The notes beneath the pieces are model-generated. The model made no database searches. It worked only from the letters and a program-made list of their open reading frames with translations, and was not told the origin of the DNA. The translations under genes were made by a program, and so were the position numbers. A DNA stretch of 64,000 nucleotides from the NCBI RefSeq assembly GCF_000006565.2, contig NC_031476.1, positions 2,256,458 to 2,320,457 on the forward strand. The letters are read 5' to 3'. Shown in pieces: positions 1 through 12,583 of the stretch. Positions within the stretch are counted from its first letter, which is position 1; every line of letters starts with the position of its first letter. The stretch is from Toxoplasma gondii ME49. Its lineage: Eukaryota; Apicomplexa; Conoidasida; Eucoccidiorida; Sarcocystidae.

Positions 1-1491
1 GCGAAGATGATCCTGTATGTTACGCTTTGCTTCGACCTCTGTCAGCATCTTGATCTGTATAACTCCTGTCACAATGCGGAATAGGCTGAATGTTGAAGAA
101 GCAACTAAGAACTGCGGAGCGAATAGTTAAAGCGCCCAATAAGATTCTCCGCAAAAACAGACGTTGCATTTAAGGATGATTCTTCAGTCAAGGGGTAGAC
201 CACACGTTATCCTGTCCTTCACGCTGCTGAAAAAGAGTACCCATAGGGATTATGCTACCGTCCTTACTGAGGAATGTGAAGATGGAAATAGGACTATATG
301 AACCAAAACTGAAGGTTTTCCAGGACAGTGGGCGTTCTTGGAGTTACTTTGGCACTGACTACCAGATCAATCTTCCACAGCAACGTTAACCCGACTGCAT
401 TATATCACGTCGCGCGCCCTATTGAAATACAAAAGGCAATACGCTACTTGTTCTATTGCAACACGCGACAACAGAACAGTCTAGTTGACTTGATCATCCT
501 GTCCGCAACCTAATCCCCCAACGCTCCCACACATTCTTCATGGTTGCAGCACGTACAGGTGAGTTCCCGCCGGCCTTGTCTCTGGTATCTGCTTTCAAGA
601 CAACGTATAACGTGACTCAGCACCTGATAGATTCTTCGACCAGTGCTGCGTGCTTTGTTGAGGCTCGGATGGACAGAAACTCGTAGCCGTTGTCTGCTCA
701 AGTCAGAACCGGCTTGCCTTTCGCACTGCTGTGAATGCATTCACTCATTGCCACAATGATAATTTGCATCAGGAGACTCATGCCACACCAGCAAAGGAAC
801 GTGACTGCAATGAATCTACACGGTTCGTGGACGCTTGCGCCGTGGTCCCATGTGGAACACACTGCAATAACTTGAAGCCTGCCTACCAGCACAAGACTTA
901 TATCCCTTGTTCTTTCGCAGCACGTAAATCCATGTCTTTGTAAAAACGGTGACTAAGACGTCCGTTAGGTCAGGTGGATTTCTGCGGTGGTTTTCTCCGT
1001 TAGGATGGGAGTGGATTTATCAAAGCCCAGGAACCGCAACTTTGCGTGACTAAACGCCTCGCTTGTCGCATGCATGCTCTAGTTCTTGGCAGTAAAGAGT
1101 GCCTCTAGCTGAAGGTATCCTCTCCGCTCTTTCGTGTCATATACAAAAGAGTTTTACCTTCGAGCTGCTCCTGTGCTACCTCAAGCGCTGCGGTACAAAT
1201 TTGTGTGTGGCTTCGTCCGCGGTATGTCTCAGAACTGTGCAAAGCTGTGATTCTCAGTAGGGTAACAAACTGTAACTATCCTGTGTAGTGGCACAATGAT
1301 CAAAACATCACAGAACGTGTCTTTTCGAACGTCGCTTTGAGAATTGTTGTCTACACTTTCTGCAGTGTGGCATGCTGCGTTGGCAAGCAATCGTCGGACT
1401 CGCGTTAAATATCCGTCCGTGCGCGTCAGATTTGCCACGGGTTTCACAATCTGTCTGGCGCGAAGGATTCGACACTGCTGTGTAGTGAGTC
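1..1491. other. Upstream region without a confident gene
   Basis: Only short ATG-poor open frames occur on either strand, with no splice-consistent exon and no recognisable motif. The region probably holds promoter and 5' leader for the ORF starting at 1492, plus any neighbour beyond the left edge. One TGCATGC element is listed separately. Confidence 0.4.
1068..1077. promoter_or_regulatory. TGCATGC-type motif upstream of the 1492 ORF
   Basis: The sequence gcatgcatgc contains the palindromic core TGCATGC, a motif reported as enriched in Toxoplasma promoters and bound by AP2-type factors. It lies about 415 bp before the ATG at 1492. Position and motif are seen; activity is inferred. Confidence 0.35.
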
Positions 1492-1995
1492 ATGGACAGA
1501 CATAAGCCTGAAGTGGAAGTCCAGGACACGAGCATCGTCGAGTGCCGGGCCAAAAGTACGTGTCCTTCAAGCTCAGTTGACAAATGGGAAGAGCATCCCT
1601 TGTTCATGACAGCCGTGCCATCTCCTGAAGCGTTCCGTCGAAATCCGCTTCTTTGTGCTCTCGCCGCTACGATCGACGAAACCGAGCAGCTCCCTTTTGG
1701 TCCTCAGCGAAGGCGCCGGAATAACGAAAGTGCACGTACACAGGACAATGACAATCGGGTACAGTCAGCTCGGCGCAGAAACATCCCCATCGGGCCGTAT
1801 GCACTGAGGAAAGAGGTGGCATCGAAAGGGTGCCCTCAGCGGGATACAACTGCACCATGTGACTTTAAGAACGAAGCTAATGCCCATGTTGCAGATGCTG
1901 ATTCGGATCGCTCAACAGCAAACGCTGATGATTCAGGCCCGTCCATGGGCGAGCTGCACATATGTATGCACATGTGGAGTATTGGGAACAAGTGA
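1492..1995 (+). CDS. TTC4/Cns1-like N-terminal fragment (possible gene remnant or first exon)
   Basis: An ATG at 1492 opens 167 codons. Residues about 30-62 contain DKWEEHPLFMTAVPSP followed by NPLLCALAATIDET. This resembles the N-terminal signature of TTC4/Cns1 Hsp90 co-chaperones (WE..PLFM..aPs...NP.L.aL...ide), which normally sits just before three TPR motifs. Here it is followed by an Arg-rich, polar tail (QRRRRNNE and onward) with no TPR helices. I found no splice-compatible TPR exons between 1996 and the convergent neighbour ending at 3483. It may be a decayed or truncated gene, a first exon whose partners I cannot see, or a chance resemblance. Confidence 0.35.
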   Translation: MDRHKPEVEVQDTSIVECRAKSTCPSSSVDKWEEHPLFMTAVPSPEAFRRNPLLCALAATIDETEQLPFGPQRRRRNNESARTQDNDNRVQSARRRNIPIGPYALRKEVASKGCPQRDTTAPCDFKNEANAHVADADSDRSTANADDSGPSMGELHICMHMWSIGNK

Positions 1996-3482
1996 TAATG
2001 GAGATGAACGGTCCTTGAGCGTAACCGTAACCGAGAAGGTTTAGAATTTACTCGAACAGTCACGCTGTGATGGTAATTTGATTTCCTCGCCGAAGTTCCT
2101 TTTCAAGTGGTCAGCTCTCAAGAGCCTATGTGTACTTACCGGGAGCACGTTTACATGCGAGGTGATCTTTGTATCTCTAAATGTACTTTTGCTGCGAATT
2201 TCAAACGTTCCCTCAACCGCGAGAATGCTACATCCAGATCGCAGTGTTTTCTGACGCTCGAAGACGATGTTTCTGGGACTGCGAGGAAACACTAGTGAGT
2301 CCGGGCTCCCCGACGGTGTTTTGATGCACCCTCAACTGCTGCCATCGTGTAGAAGTTAGCGGTGCGAGAGTTTTTGAAATACGTGAAGCGTGCACCTGTT
2401 GGGATGGCACCAAGAGCCTTTGACTGACGTCAGATATGCGGTGTTTGCTCGAAAACTGATTGCATCGGTATTCATTGTGCGCAGAACCAGAAAGACGTTT
2501 CTCAGTGTGGGATCAGGATTTGATTGAGAATGCCTGGGTAGTATTAGCATCACGATTTTGGGCACTGTCTTTTGCTACTGGACAGGTTTACTGCGTGAAA
2601 TGTTTGTGTCCAGCGCGTGATCTGGTTGGCGAGTTCGTGAACGGGGTCGCACGTGCTGATTTCTGCTTGCAAGCATTCGCTATCATACCCAGATGGTTAG
2701 AGATATTTGAATTCGGGTAATGTCTACAAAAGCTCAAATACGTAAGAGAATCTGTCCTCCATGCACTTGAAGAAGTCTCCTGCTCGTGACACGTCTCAGG
2801 TCAGTCATCGAGTAGATGTACGCCCTTTGGGGGCTGTCTTTCTGTCTGTCATGCCTGCAAGTGGTCTCAGTCAGCTTCCACTGAAGAAGGCTTTAACCCA
2901 GGCGTCATCGGCGAAACACAGGAGCTCCACAGAATCATAAAATGGCTAAAGCACGACTCTGCTTCATCATTTGTTGTCTCTCGTCGACAGGAGAGTCAGG
3001 GGTTAACTCACGTGGCATTGCTCCTGCGTCCAAAAGTTCATTTCTGAATCACATCTTCCTATTGTGGATGCAACTTATTAGGCGTATAACCTATAGTTGC
3101 TATCCCTCAAAAAAGTATATTTGGCTCAAATCAGATTCAGGTATTTCGTGAGACGGGCCTTGAGCTCCGCATGGAAACAATAACAACGAGGTGCCACTTG
3201 TCTGACGACAAGCCAATCGGCCAGTGTGCATAGTATCCCTCAGCCACAATACTAGTACGCGGGACAAGCCACGATCCGTCGGTCGTCATGCCCTTGTACT
3301 ACAGAACCCTTGTGACTCGCTATTTACGATTAATCGAAGGCATTCACCCTGTGCAGCGTTCTTCCCCACAAAGAAAGCTTTCAACAGCCAGCCCCAAAAG
3401 CGTGTTGGGTTGTCTCCATTCACAAGAACACTCTTATGTGTGCTTTTTGGACGTTGCTCTGCCTAACTGCACCCTTGCAGCG
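1996..3482. other. Region between TTC4-like ORF and coiled-coil gene, nothing confident
   Basis: No reading frame here has both an ATG or acceptor and a protein-like composition. I looked in particular for TPR-type helices to complete the upstream ORF and saw none. It probably contains 3' UTR of the convergent minus-strand gene that ends at 3483. Confidence 0.4.
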
Positions 3483-6400
3483 TTACTTGTCTGAGACACC
3501 TCTATCACGACGACCTGTAACGAAGTGCCTAGGCGAGGCCTCTCCAGCTGTGGCTGTTGCTCCTGGAGCCTTACTTTGGTACTCTCTGATTCTCTGTTCG
3601 AGCCGTTTTATGGGTCCCTTGGTATCATCTCCCCATCTGTCTGAATCCTGGGCGTCACGGTCTCCGTCACTCGGCATTCTACGGGGAAGCGCACCGGCTT
3701 TTGTACCTTCTACGTCCTGTTTGAGCGAACCTGTGAGCGTTCCGGAAGGTAACCGCGCATCACAGTTTTCTTCGTAGGCACCACGGTTTGCCATCAGTAC
3801 GGTTCCCAGTTGAGCCGTCTCCCCACTTGTGGATCGCTCCACAAAAATACGGTTATTAGAGTCGACGTTGGTACCGTGCCCAGACACACTGCCCGAGATA
3901 CTGCCTGTGTGCCTCCGACCTGCAGACGGATTGATACGCGGAAATCGGTCAGCTGCACCTCCACCTTCCTGCTGTCCAATGAACGTCTCGAGCTAAAAGA
4001 AAAAGCACATGCTAGAGGCCTGAACGCGTCCACAGTGGCTCATACGCTTGTGTAGATACGGTGCAAGGCCAAGCCTCTCGCGTTAATGGAATCTGCCTGC
4101 CCACTGTTATAAAACATCTGTCACGTAGCGAGGAAAGGTTATCGCAACAGAAACTGTGCTTCAGTACGGCGTTGGCACGTGTGGATTACTTGAACCACGC
4201 AGGCACCACTGCGCAAACTGTGTCGATGCAAAATCCTTCAGCTACACCTGCTGCAACGGTATCGATCTTTCGGGATAGGCGTAAAAACTAGAGTTGAGGC
4301 TGTCGCAGAGTTGGATTAAGTGCTTACACTCATTGCATCGGGGTATCCTGCGCTTTCGTCCGCCGCACTCTGGAGTCTGCTGAACAGATCTCGTAACTGC
4401 TTCAGTTCACGTCGTTCGTGGCCCTCCAGCTGGGCGTCCAAGCGCGCCTTGTCCGCATTCTAAGAGAAGTAACAGACAAATGGGTAGATGCTTTTGTGTT
4501 GTCACTTTTTCCAACTGATTTGCCTCAGTGGCTGCCACAATTTCGAGATGGACGGGTAGCATTCTCATTTCACCTTTCCCAGAATGCTGGCCTCCATGGC
4601 GACTATGTACTCACCTTGGCATAACCCAAACAGAATGCAGAGATCGTATACTACCTAGCATACTGAATATCACTCCAGTTAGGAGGGACTGGCACCAGTT
4701 TCTCTATAGTCGCGGTACACTAGTCCGCAATTGAAGGCCTCGTGAACAAACGTGTTGGCGACCCACCTTACAACCCGAAGGCCCCTCATGGGCTTCATTA
4801 CGGCGGAGCCATTCCACGTGGACGCGGAGTGTGTCATTTTGCTGAAGTAGTTGCATATGATACTCCTGGATAACACAAAAGCAAGCAGATAAAATACAAC
4901 TACTTCACCTAATTGCTTCCACACATGCAAGTGTTCCGAAAGGGGCGACACCGACATAGTACATCTCCAGAATAGCAAGCAATGTCCAGTGTTGAGTGGT
5001 TGTCAAAACTCACAATATTCGAGCTCTTCATGATGAACGAGTATCAGAATAGTAATTGATGTGACCCGTGTAGGATTTTTCCGGGAAAATCACGAATACA
5101 GTGTGGACTACGTCCTTCTTGTGGCTCTCACAATCCCCTGGTTTAGTGTGGTGTTATTATCAAGTTCGCCTATGTTCCGCAAGTTTCACACAATAAGTAT
5201 CAATGAATGAGACAGCGACTTCTAGTGCCGAATAGCGAGCTCCCTATGACTACGATCAGAGGGGCTCCCGCCAAAAAATAGAAGCCATGTAATACATCCT
5301 GTGGAGTGACTTCCAGTTGCTGCCCGCTCACCTACGGCGGAGCCAGACCGTGTGCATTACTCAAGGGAGTCAATCTCTCTTCATTACGAATCGATGCATC
5401 TTTCGATTCAAACGCGTTACTTCTGAGATAGCCAAGACAACTGACACATCTACTACCATTTTCCACAGACCGGTGGAAACAAATTCCTCCTGTGAATCCC
5501 CACCGGATGCAATCGACCGCTTCTGGAACAGAAATAAATCGACATTTTTCATACGACCGGCTGCCAAACTTACTGCTGCTTCTGCCAGGGCCTCTCTCAG
5601 TAAAAACACCTCGCGACTGCAGTCTGCCGCGCCTCCGCCAATCACCGCTCCCCGAGTCAACTCAGCTCCTCTCTGGTTCATCCTAAGGGTGTGCCTGAGA
5701 GACAAACGAGGAACAAGCATGCTTGCCGTTAGTTTAACCACAAAAAAGCCTCCACGACACAGACGACTGTCTCACTCAAGGCACTGCAGAGGTCCCGTTC
5801 TACCGGCGCAGTGGCAAGGAGAGGCGGAGAGGGCACCGGATTGTCTCTCGAAGGCAACAACCATCAAGCTGAGGCAAACTGCATGCGCAACAAACCGAAT
5901 ACTACGCCAGTCTGGCCAGTCTAGCTCAGCTCATCCCGAATCTGATTGGAACTCATATGCGATAAAATAGATGACACATTCGAGAGGAGGCCAGCCCCTG
6001 CCGAAGTGAACGAAATTCAAGTGACGAAAAGCTGCGTCTGTAGCATGCCTTCCACCCACCTTAGCCGAAGCAGTTCTTCTCTCGTTGTTCTGACGTCAGC
6101 CTCCATGGTCATTTGATTTTTTGTCTGCGCGTCGGCGCGGGCCGTCTGCAGGGAACAGGAGACCAAAGGAACAGAGCCGCACATCCATGGTTTGCTTAGT
6201 TGTTACCACGTCTTCTCACAAAAACGTAGACTACAAGTGGCCAGGCTTCAGCCGGTAGTGGATGCGATACGCCACTCATCTAGGGAAGTACCGAATGATC
6301 GACATGGTATTTGGGTCTGATCTCCAGTAGCTTACTCCCCAGAAACTTCACCTTGTCGGCCCATCCGACACCTCATTAATGCTCGACTTACTTCTCTGTC

Positions 6401-8486
6401 CACCTGCTGCTGAAGAGTGAAAATTTGCTTCTCATAATTTTTAATTCGACCTCGAAGCATCTTGTTCTCGACCCCAATCTGATAGTCGCAGTGCACATCG
6501 TCCCACAGAGAAATGTTACACACCCACCATTCTTCCAGCACTCACAAAAGGGTTAAGTGATTTCAACCCCTGCTTCCAATGTATACGCATCCGGCACTTA
6601 AAGACCGAAAGGCATCCACCATTATAGCCGGCAGTCGAGGCACACCGAGACTGGACAAGAAGCGCCCTTGGCCACTCGGTGCAGAAATTGCAGTAACTTT
6701 GCACCTAATGTAAATTTCAACGAAAGATTCTTCAGCGCGTCGCTTCCATGGGGGTCAAAGTGGGATTTTCGTAACATACAAAAAATCATACACTTACCAT
6801 CATATTACAGACCACTATGGAACGACTCACATATTTATCTTCTGATGTATGATTCATCAGGAAGACCGTAGTTCTTCTACATTACGCATCTATCTCTGGG
6901 GAGCGAACCGATGTGAAAAGGAAGAACTCGGAACGAGAGAATTGTCAGTTCCCTAAAGTAACAAACAATCTAGCACTGTAATACAACTTCTCTCAGATGC
7001 CGTTGGGTGGACTGGAACCATGAGGCCGAGCTGACGCCGTTATGATTCTTTTCCCGACTAAATTTGGATGGCTCACTTGACGTGCGAGCTCCCGCCAACC
7101 CTCTAGATCTGTCGGCTCCCGATGCTTGAGTCGGGAGAAACCATTCGTCTCGTCCTCGTCGTCTGCAGGTCACACCACTCGTTAACATAGACCGATTTCT
7201 TACAGCTGATGCTCGAAAGCAACCTAAAACAACATAATTGGCTCAGATTCCACACACCGGATAGTCGAGATGACTAAGCTACTACATGATACCCTTCATG
7301 GTGTCACGAAAAAAGAAAAATGTTCGTCCTGTCGTCTGAGTGGATAAAAAAGTAGGGTCGAATGCGAAGTTACCACATTGGGCGCTGCAAAATCTGTACG
7401 CGATTGCTGTCGGTGTCCAAGCCTGTCCACGAATCCAAGGAGGTACTTTCTTACTAGGAGCTTACCGGACCAAAAGGAGATGGAATGACTACCGCGCTGA
7501 TTACAATGTCTAGACACCTCCGGCTGTTCGCCTCCGAACCGCTTCCCGTGGTCGATCATCTCGCCATCTTTCACGAAAACCGGAAGGAGAGCAGCAGACT
7601 GCCGATGTCCACCGAGGACTTCATGTTCCTGTTTGTTAATCCCAGTCCTGTGTTCGGCTGCTGAATTTTGTAGTATAGTTTCGCGTCGATCCGTGTGAAA
7701 CCCCGCTTCAGGACCAGAATTGTAGGAGCTCGCGTTATGTGGTCCATTCCATTCCTGTTCTCCACCGCCAGCGCGAGGAGGGCCTCTGCCTGCGGCGTGA
7801 GACTGATTTAGAGAGTGCATGGCGTGCGAATTCGACGAATGTGGAGAAGAATCTGCATGCGCTTGTAGGTATGGCGTCAGCGCCGAGTTGTTTTCCGAGC
7901 TACGAAGGTTTGAATATTCAGCTGGTTGCCGAATGCTCGTCGACGCCACCGTTCCCCGTGTGTATCGTGACCGAGAAGCCGACGCTTGGGGCAGGTGTAC
8001 CTGAGGAGCGTCGGACGAAAAAGTTTCGAAGTAGTACGATCGGCCAGGAGATGAACTCTGCGGCCCTCCTGCATCAGCGCGCTCCTCCGCAGAATGTGCG
8101 TTGTGCGTGGCAGATGGTGTCTGTGAGGGTCCTCCTCCGAGGAAAGTTGCGGAAGTGCCTTGGCTAGTGTAGTGGACTCCTGAGGCATACGCAGACCGAG
8201 TTGGCGAATATCGAGAAGGAGGAGCATGGTACCCCAGCTCAGATCCACTCCCCAAGGTTTCTCCCGTTGGATGCGTTACAGCTATCATATGACTCGGGAA
8301 AGGGGCCGGAAGAGTTAATACACGGTCTGATGACGAAGAAATGCGGTGAATGACAGTACTCTCCGTTGTAGCGGTAGGAGTCTGGCCATTCACCACATAG
8401 CCTTGATGCGTTGGCGAATACGGCCCGCCAACACAGGAGTACTGAGTCGCCGGGTATGCCGGCGAAGGCAGTCGAGAATCCGCCAT
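3483..8486 (-). CDS. Coiled-coil protein of unknown function, eight exons
   Basis: Phase-consistent model: 8486-7466, 7162-7077, 6478-6392, 5672-5574, 5522-5457, 4841-4767, 4459-4328, 3992-3483, giving 691 residues. Donors are mostly GTAAGC/GTAAGT/GTGAGC and acceptors have pyrimidine tracts (for example tgctttttcttttag before 3992). Exon 1 (about 340 residues) is Ser/Pro/Gly/His-rich and begins MADSRLPSPAYPATQ. The short middle exons encode charged heptad-like helices (RGRIKNYEKQIFTLQQQVDR; LDAQLEGHERRELKQLRDLF). The last exon adds a Gly/Ser/Thr-rich tail with another charged helix (KRLEQRIREYQ) and stop TAA. The domain architecture (disordered head, central coiled coil, disordered tail) is that of a scaffold or cytoskeletal protein, but I recognise no family. 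Exon 5 could instead end at 5421, also in phase. An upstream non-coding exon is possible because an acceptor-like sequence lies near 8577. Confidence 0.72.
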
Positions 8487-11400
8487 CGCCCGTTCTTCAA
8501 GAGTGCAAAAGGCGTTCTCTCGGGTTGAAAACCTCACACACTTTCTCACGTATGCGAACACCGACCTCCGGTCTGCCAAGGTACAAATCAGCTTGCGGTG
8601 ACCATGCGCACAGCCATGCCGCCCCAGCGCGTTATACTAGCTACGAAGAGCGGGATGTACCAGCTTTCAGGGAATCACCTATTGTACACCCCATTCCAGC
8701 GAATCGAAAGCAGCAACTTGACAGGCATAGATTGGAAAAACAGCAGTTTAGCACAGACAACAACAATTTGTATCGAGACAGCAACGCTGCAATGATCTCG
8801 TAACGAATGTTTGCTCTGTTCGGCCGGTCAGCTGCTAGCTGTCTGTCGCTCGCGGTGCACTCATAGAAGCGTTGTTCCATCGCAAAAGTGGCAGAGACTT
8901 CTGTCGCATAACATGCGTACATACTTGTTCCGAATAATCTAAGAATGCATTGCGGATAACGGTGCTGGAAGTTCCAGTTTTTATTATCGGCAACAACTCC
9001 AGGTAACACGCGCTCCTTGTCGCGGCCTTGTCTTCTTGAGTCGTGCGCGTCGAGGCGACGACCGAGCATGTTGACTTTTTTTTTCGCGCGTTGCCACAAG
9101 ACCACCAATTGCCAACTGCCGTCAGTTGTCGTGCTAGTCCAAATCACACCCCCCGTAGAGATGTTTTGTGCTTCAGTAAATTATTTCAGATTTGGTGCCG
9201 GCATGTTGCGGTGCAAGATCTTGACACTTGCCGAATCAGACAACGCGGGATCAGTCCCTCATGTCTGCGAGTAGCACGCGTTGACAGGCACCCGGAAGAA
9301 CCGCACTTTTCCGGTCACCACAATAGAGGACACTGTAGCGTACGCATGCAATAACACTACCGAAACCTACCTGTCTAACACTGTACAATTTCCCGATCAG
9401 TAACAGTGTAGTGTATTGCGCGCACGATGATGCCTGACCTGCGACACACGGGAAGAATTGAACATGAAGCATGGCTACTCCAGAGGTTCTATTCACCGTT
9501 ATAGAGTCGACAGCTCCTTCGTCCTGCTGCGGAATCTCCGAAAGAGCGGGAATTGCGGTGCTGGTGTAGCAAAATCGAAACACAAGAGATAGCAGCCTGA
9601 CCCTTCAGTACAGAACCCAGGTCCGGGTGAGCCGTAGCTTGTCATCGACAGTAGGCACTCCGTGGGTGTCTGTCTGAATACGGGGCAAGGAACCCTCACA
9701 CATCGCAACTGCGGTTGTGAGAATTCGGCACCAGAGTAGAGTCTCTTACGTACCGGTCACCCAAACAGAAGGCAAGACTGGTATGATTAGTACAGAGGCA
9801 GTAAGTCCCGCCCCGGTTAGTGTGCAGTTGCGTTTTTAGGTGACAGTGGTTACCGCTAACACCCATGTGACCACGTGCCGAGATGCTTTTGAGTGTATTG
9901 TATTGAGGGTGAACCGCTCCGTTGATGCGTTCTTTCATCTCCCACGGATCGAAACAGCAGTCACATAGTGCTGAGAGATACTATCAGGAACTTTTTAGCG
10001 GCTCACCTGCCGCCTTCGTATTGCGATGTTTAGCCGGGACGTTAGCGTCAAACAGATATAACCGAGCATCAACTTAGATGCACATATGGACATAGTTAAT
10101 CCTTGTACGGCTTTTACCTACGTAACTCCTCAGTAATGCAGAACTGTAGCTCATTTCAAGCAGCAACGGAGATCCCGCAAAAACATGTCAGCCGTGCAAC
10201 ACGATCTAATCCACCACCACGGGGAGTCCGCTTGCCGCTTCCGATTGGGTGGACCGAGCATGGCTATCCTGGTGTCAGTCGACATAGGCGGTGGTGTGAA
10301 GTGAGAGGCCAGTGACACTATCACCTTCTCATATTTGAACTTCTTTTCAGTCTCATGAAGAAATTCCAGAGGGATAGTGCATGCCACCATTACTCACGGG
10401 AGATATGAGCGTCGTCTTTTCTACTAATTACGGTTGGCACTAAGTACTTGCCGCATTTGCTCCAGCATTTCCGCAACGCGGAGGTAGTCCAGTCTTGCTT
10501 GCATACATCATCACTGGTGTCATAAAGCTGTGACAGATACAACAGCTGATGCACCACTGATACAGCAACACACACCCTGGGCTCCAGCTTCAGGCAAACA
10601 TCTACTGTGTTGTCTTTCTCTAGTGTTCCACGGCCCGATGGCTCTCGGATTAGAAGTTCAGTTCAGTCCCATCTGAGGTGTTTTTCACAAAACCACGCAA
10701 GCTCGCGATAGTTGCACCTTCGTGCATCGTCGGTGTAAGAGTTGCACACCATACACGACGATAGAACAGCTTTTAAGCTCGCGAGGCGAGCTCTCGGGTG
10801 GGCAGAAATGTAGCAGTAGGGCTCGCCATTGGTACGGATAAAAAACAAAGCGGCTGCTCTGCCGGATTCGGTATTTTAACAGATCTCGACGTTGGCTCAT
10901 TCGTAGTCCATCTCGGCACACGTACAGACTGGACACAGTCAGCCCTTTCCTGCTCACCTCAACGCTTGCAGAGATACTGTGACTGCCCCCAGCAAGAACA
11001 ACATTGTACTGTTCTTATCAACTGTGATACGCTACCTGTGTACTGAATTAATGATCTGCAGCATTTTTCCCATAACTGTCCTATCCCATCATCGAGAAAA
11101 CAACTTGTCACCGCTAGGACATCGCGCATAGACCATTCACCCTGAAATCTGGCAGTTCCGAGGGAACGGAACTCTGCAGTTGCAACTCGCCGTCCAAAGG
11201 AAGTCGTCATCGTCCCCACAAAAATCCAACAGCGCTTGAGCTTGCAGGTGACGCAAGCGGTAGTGCCCTTTGACTCGACAAACTTGACACGCGGTGTATA
11301 CATGTGGTAAAAGATGCCACCGAAACAACAAGCAAAAACCGCTACCGCTTCACTAGTTATTCCGAAACTGTGAGCTTGATTTGTAGTCAACAAGGAAGCT

Positions 11401-12583
11401 GGTTTTACTAGTTACGCGGTCACTATGGCTACTTTGTCGGAGTCCCTTCCACAGAGGTTGGTGGCCTTTGTATTGGCCGGCACTCTCTTCACACATCCCC
11501 TTATTTCCCCCCTCTCCCACCTCCCCCCCTCCGCACATTTTTTTGGCATCTGATGCTGCCGGGGCTGCTTCGCTCTTTAAATAATGCAAAGGCGCGTGCG
11601 ATTTCGCAACATCTACATAGACAAGCATACTGTCTTCGGTTACCGAAACTCTCCTGAAAACATGATGTTCGTTATCGGTTCCGGATACATGTTCATGACA
11701 GGAAATCGGGGCAAATCCGGGTGGTATGAGGACTGTGACGACACGAAGAATGCTGTCGGAACTGTGATAAATCTCAGCAGGCACGAAAACGTCTCATGAA
11801 CTGCGAATAGTGGTTAGAAGAACAAACCTTGCATTTCGTTTCTCTTGGTAGTCTCTTTTCTTTTTTCAGTAGCATCTTTTTTCTTTTGAACTTATCCGCC
11901 TTTGGTGTCAAAATACGCTGGGTTGTCTACAGGGCCTCGGCTGATGTCACTTCGCCGGACAGTGCCGATCGTGCTCCTTCGTCTCCAGTTTTTCCCTCGT
12001 TACCTTTTGTTAGCAGTTCCCGTTTTTCTTCTTGATCGTTTGACCGTACTACATGTGGAATGTGGGTTGCAACTTCCACGAATTACGACGCTGTACCTCA
12101 GTCACGGTGTTGTTCCCGTCGTCATATCGCTCCGCTCCCCCCACCGCTGATTTTTTCCGTCTCCCGCTTTTTTTCTTACAAACTATGTGACTCTTGAAAG
12201 ATAAAGGGATTCAGGTTCGTGGAAAATACTTCAAGAAGAGGGCCTCCGTCCACTTGTTACGTTCGATTTACGGGTTCCGTTGAGCACACTGGTAATTCTC
12301 CCTCTTTGCCGGCGCTCTCGGAGCTGTGTTCCCTCCTGGTTGATCCATGTCTAGTCAAATTTCCCAGCACCAGCGACACTCACAGTCTTTGGTGCTATGC
12401 TTCTCTACAAAGGTCCCCCTCTTCAGAGTAAACCACCGCTGACAATCACCGGACAGCTGGGGCATTCCAGTTGGGCCGAGTGCGCGTTCAACTGCTGCAT
12501 CGTTCGGCTGTCGATACACCGGAGAAGACGCCAGACAGTCGGCTGCCACGGAGTTGAATCCTCCAGCAGCCGTTGTTGGCGGC
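8487..12583. other. Divergent intergenic region with promoters/leaders of two genes
   Basis: Four kilobases separate the minus-strand start at 8486 from the plus-strand start at 12584. No ATG ORF of convincing composition occurs. One minus-strand stretch near 9575-9510 reads as a possible exon (TAIPALSEIPQQDEGAVDSI, flanked by CAG and GTGAAT), but it cannot be joined to either gene. A C-rich run (cccccctctcccacctccccccctcc) lies near 11506-11535, and pyrimidine-rich DNA at about 11850-12030 is compatible with transcription start or leader sequence of the plus-strand gene. Confidence 0.4.

Noticed and set aside
4841..5420. Extra exon candidate (SNAFESKDASIRNEERLTPL) in the coiled-coil gene
   Set aside because: It looks protein-like but needs an incoming phase 2 that exon 5 cannot supply with a good donor. 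Direct joining of exon 5 to 4841 closes in phase.
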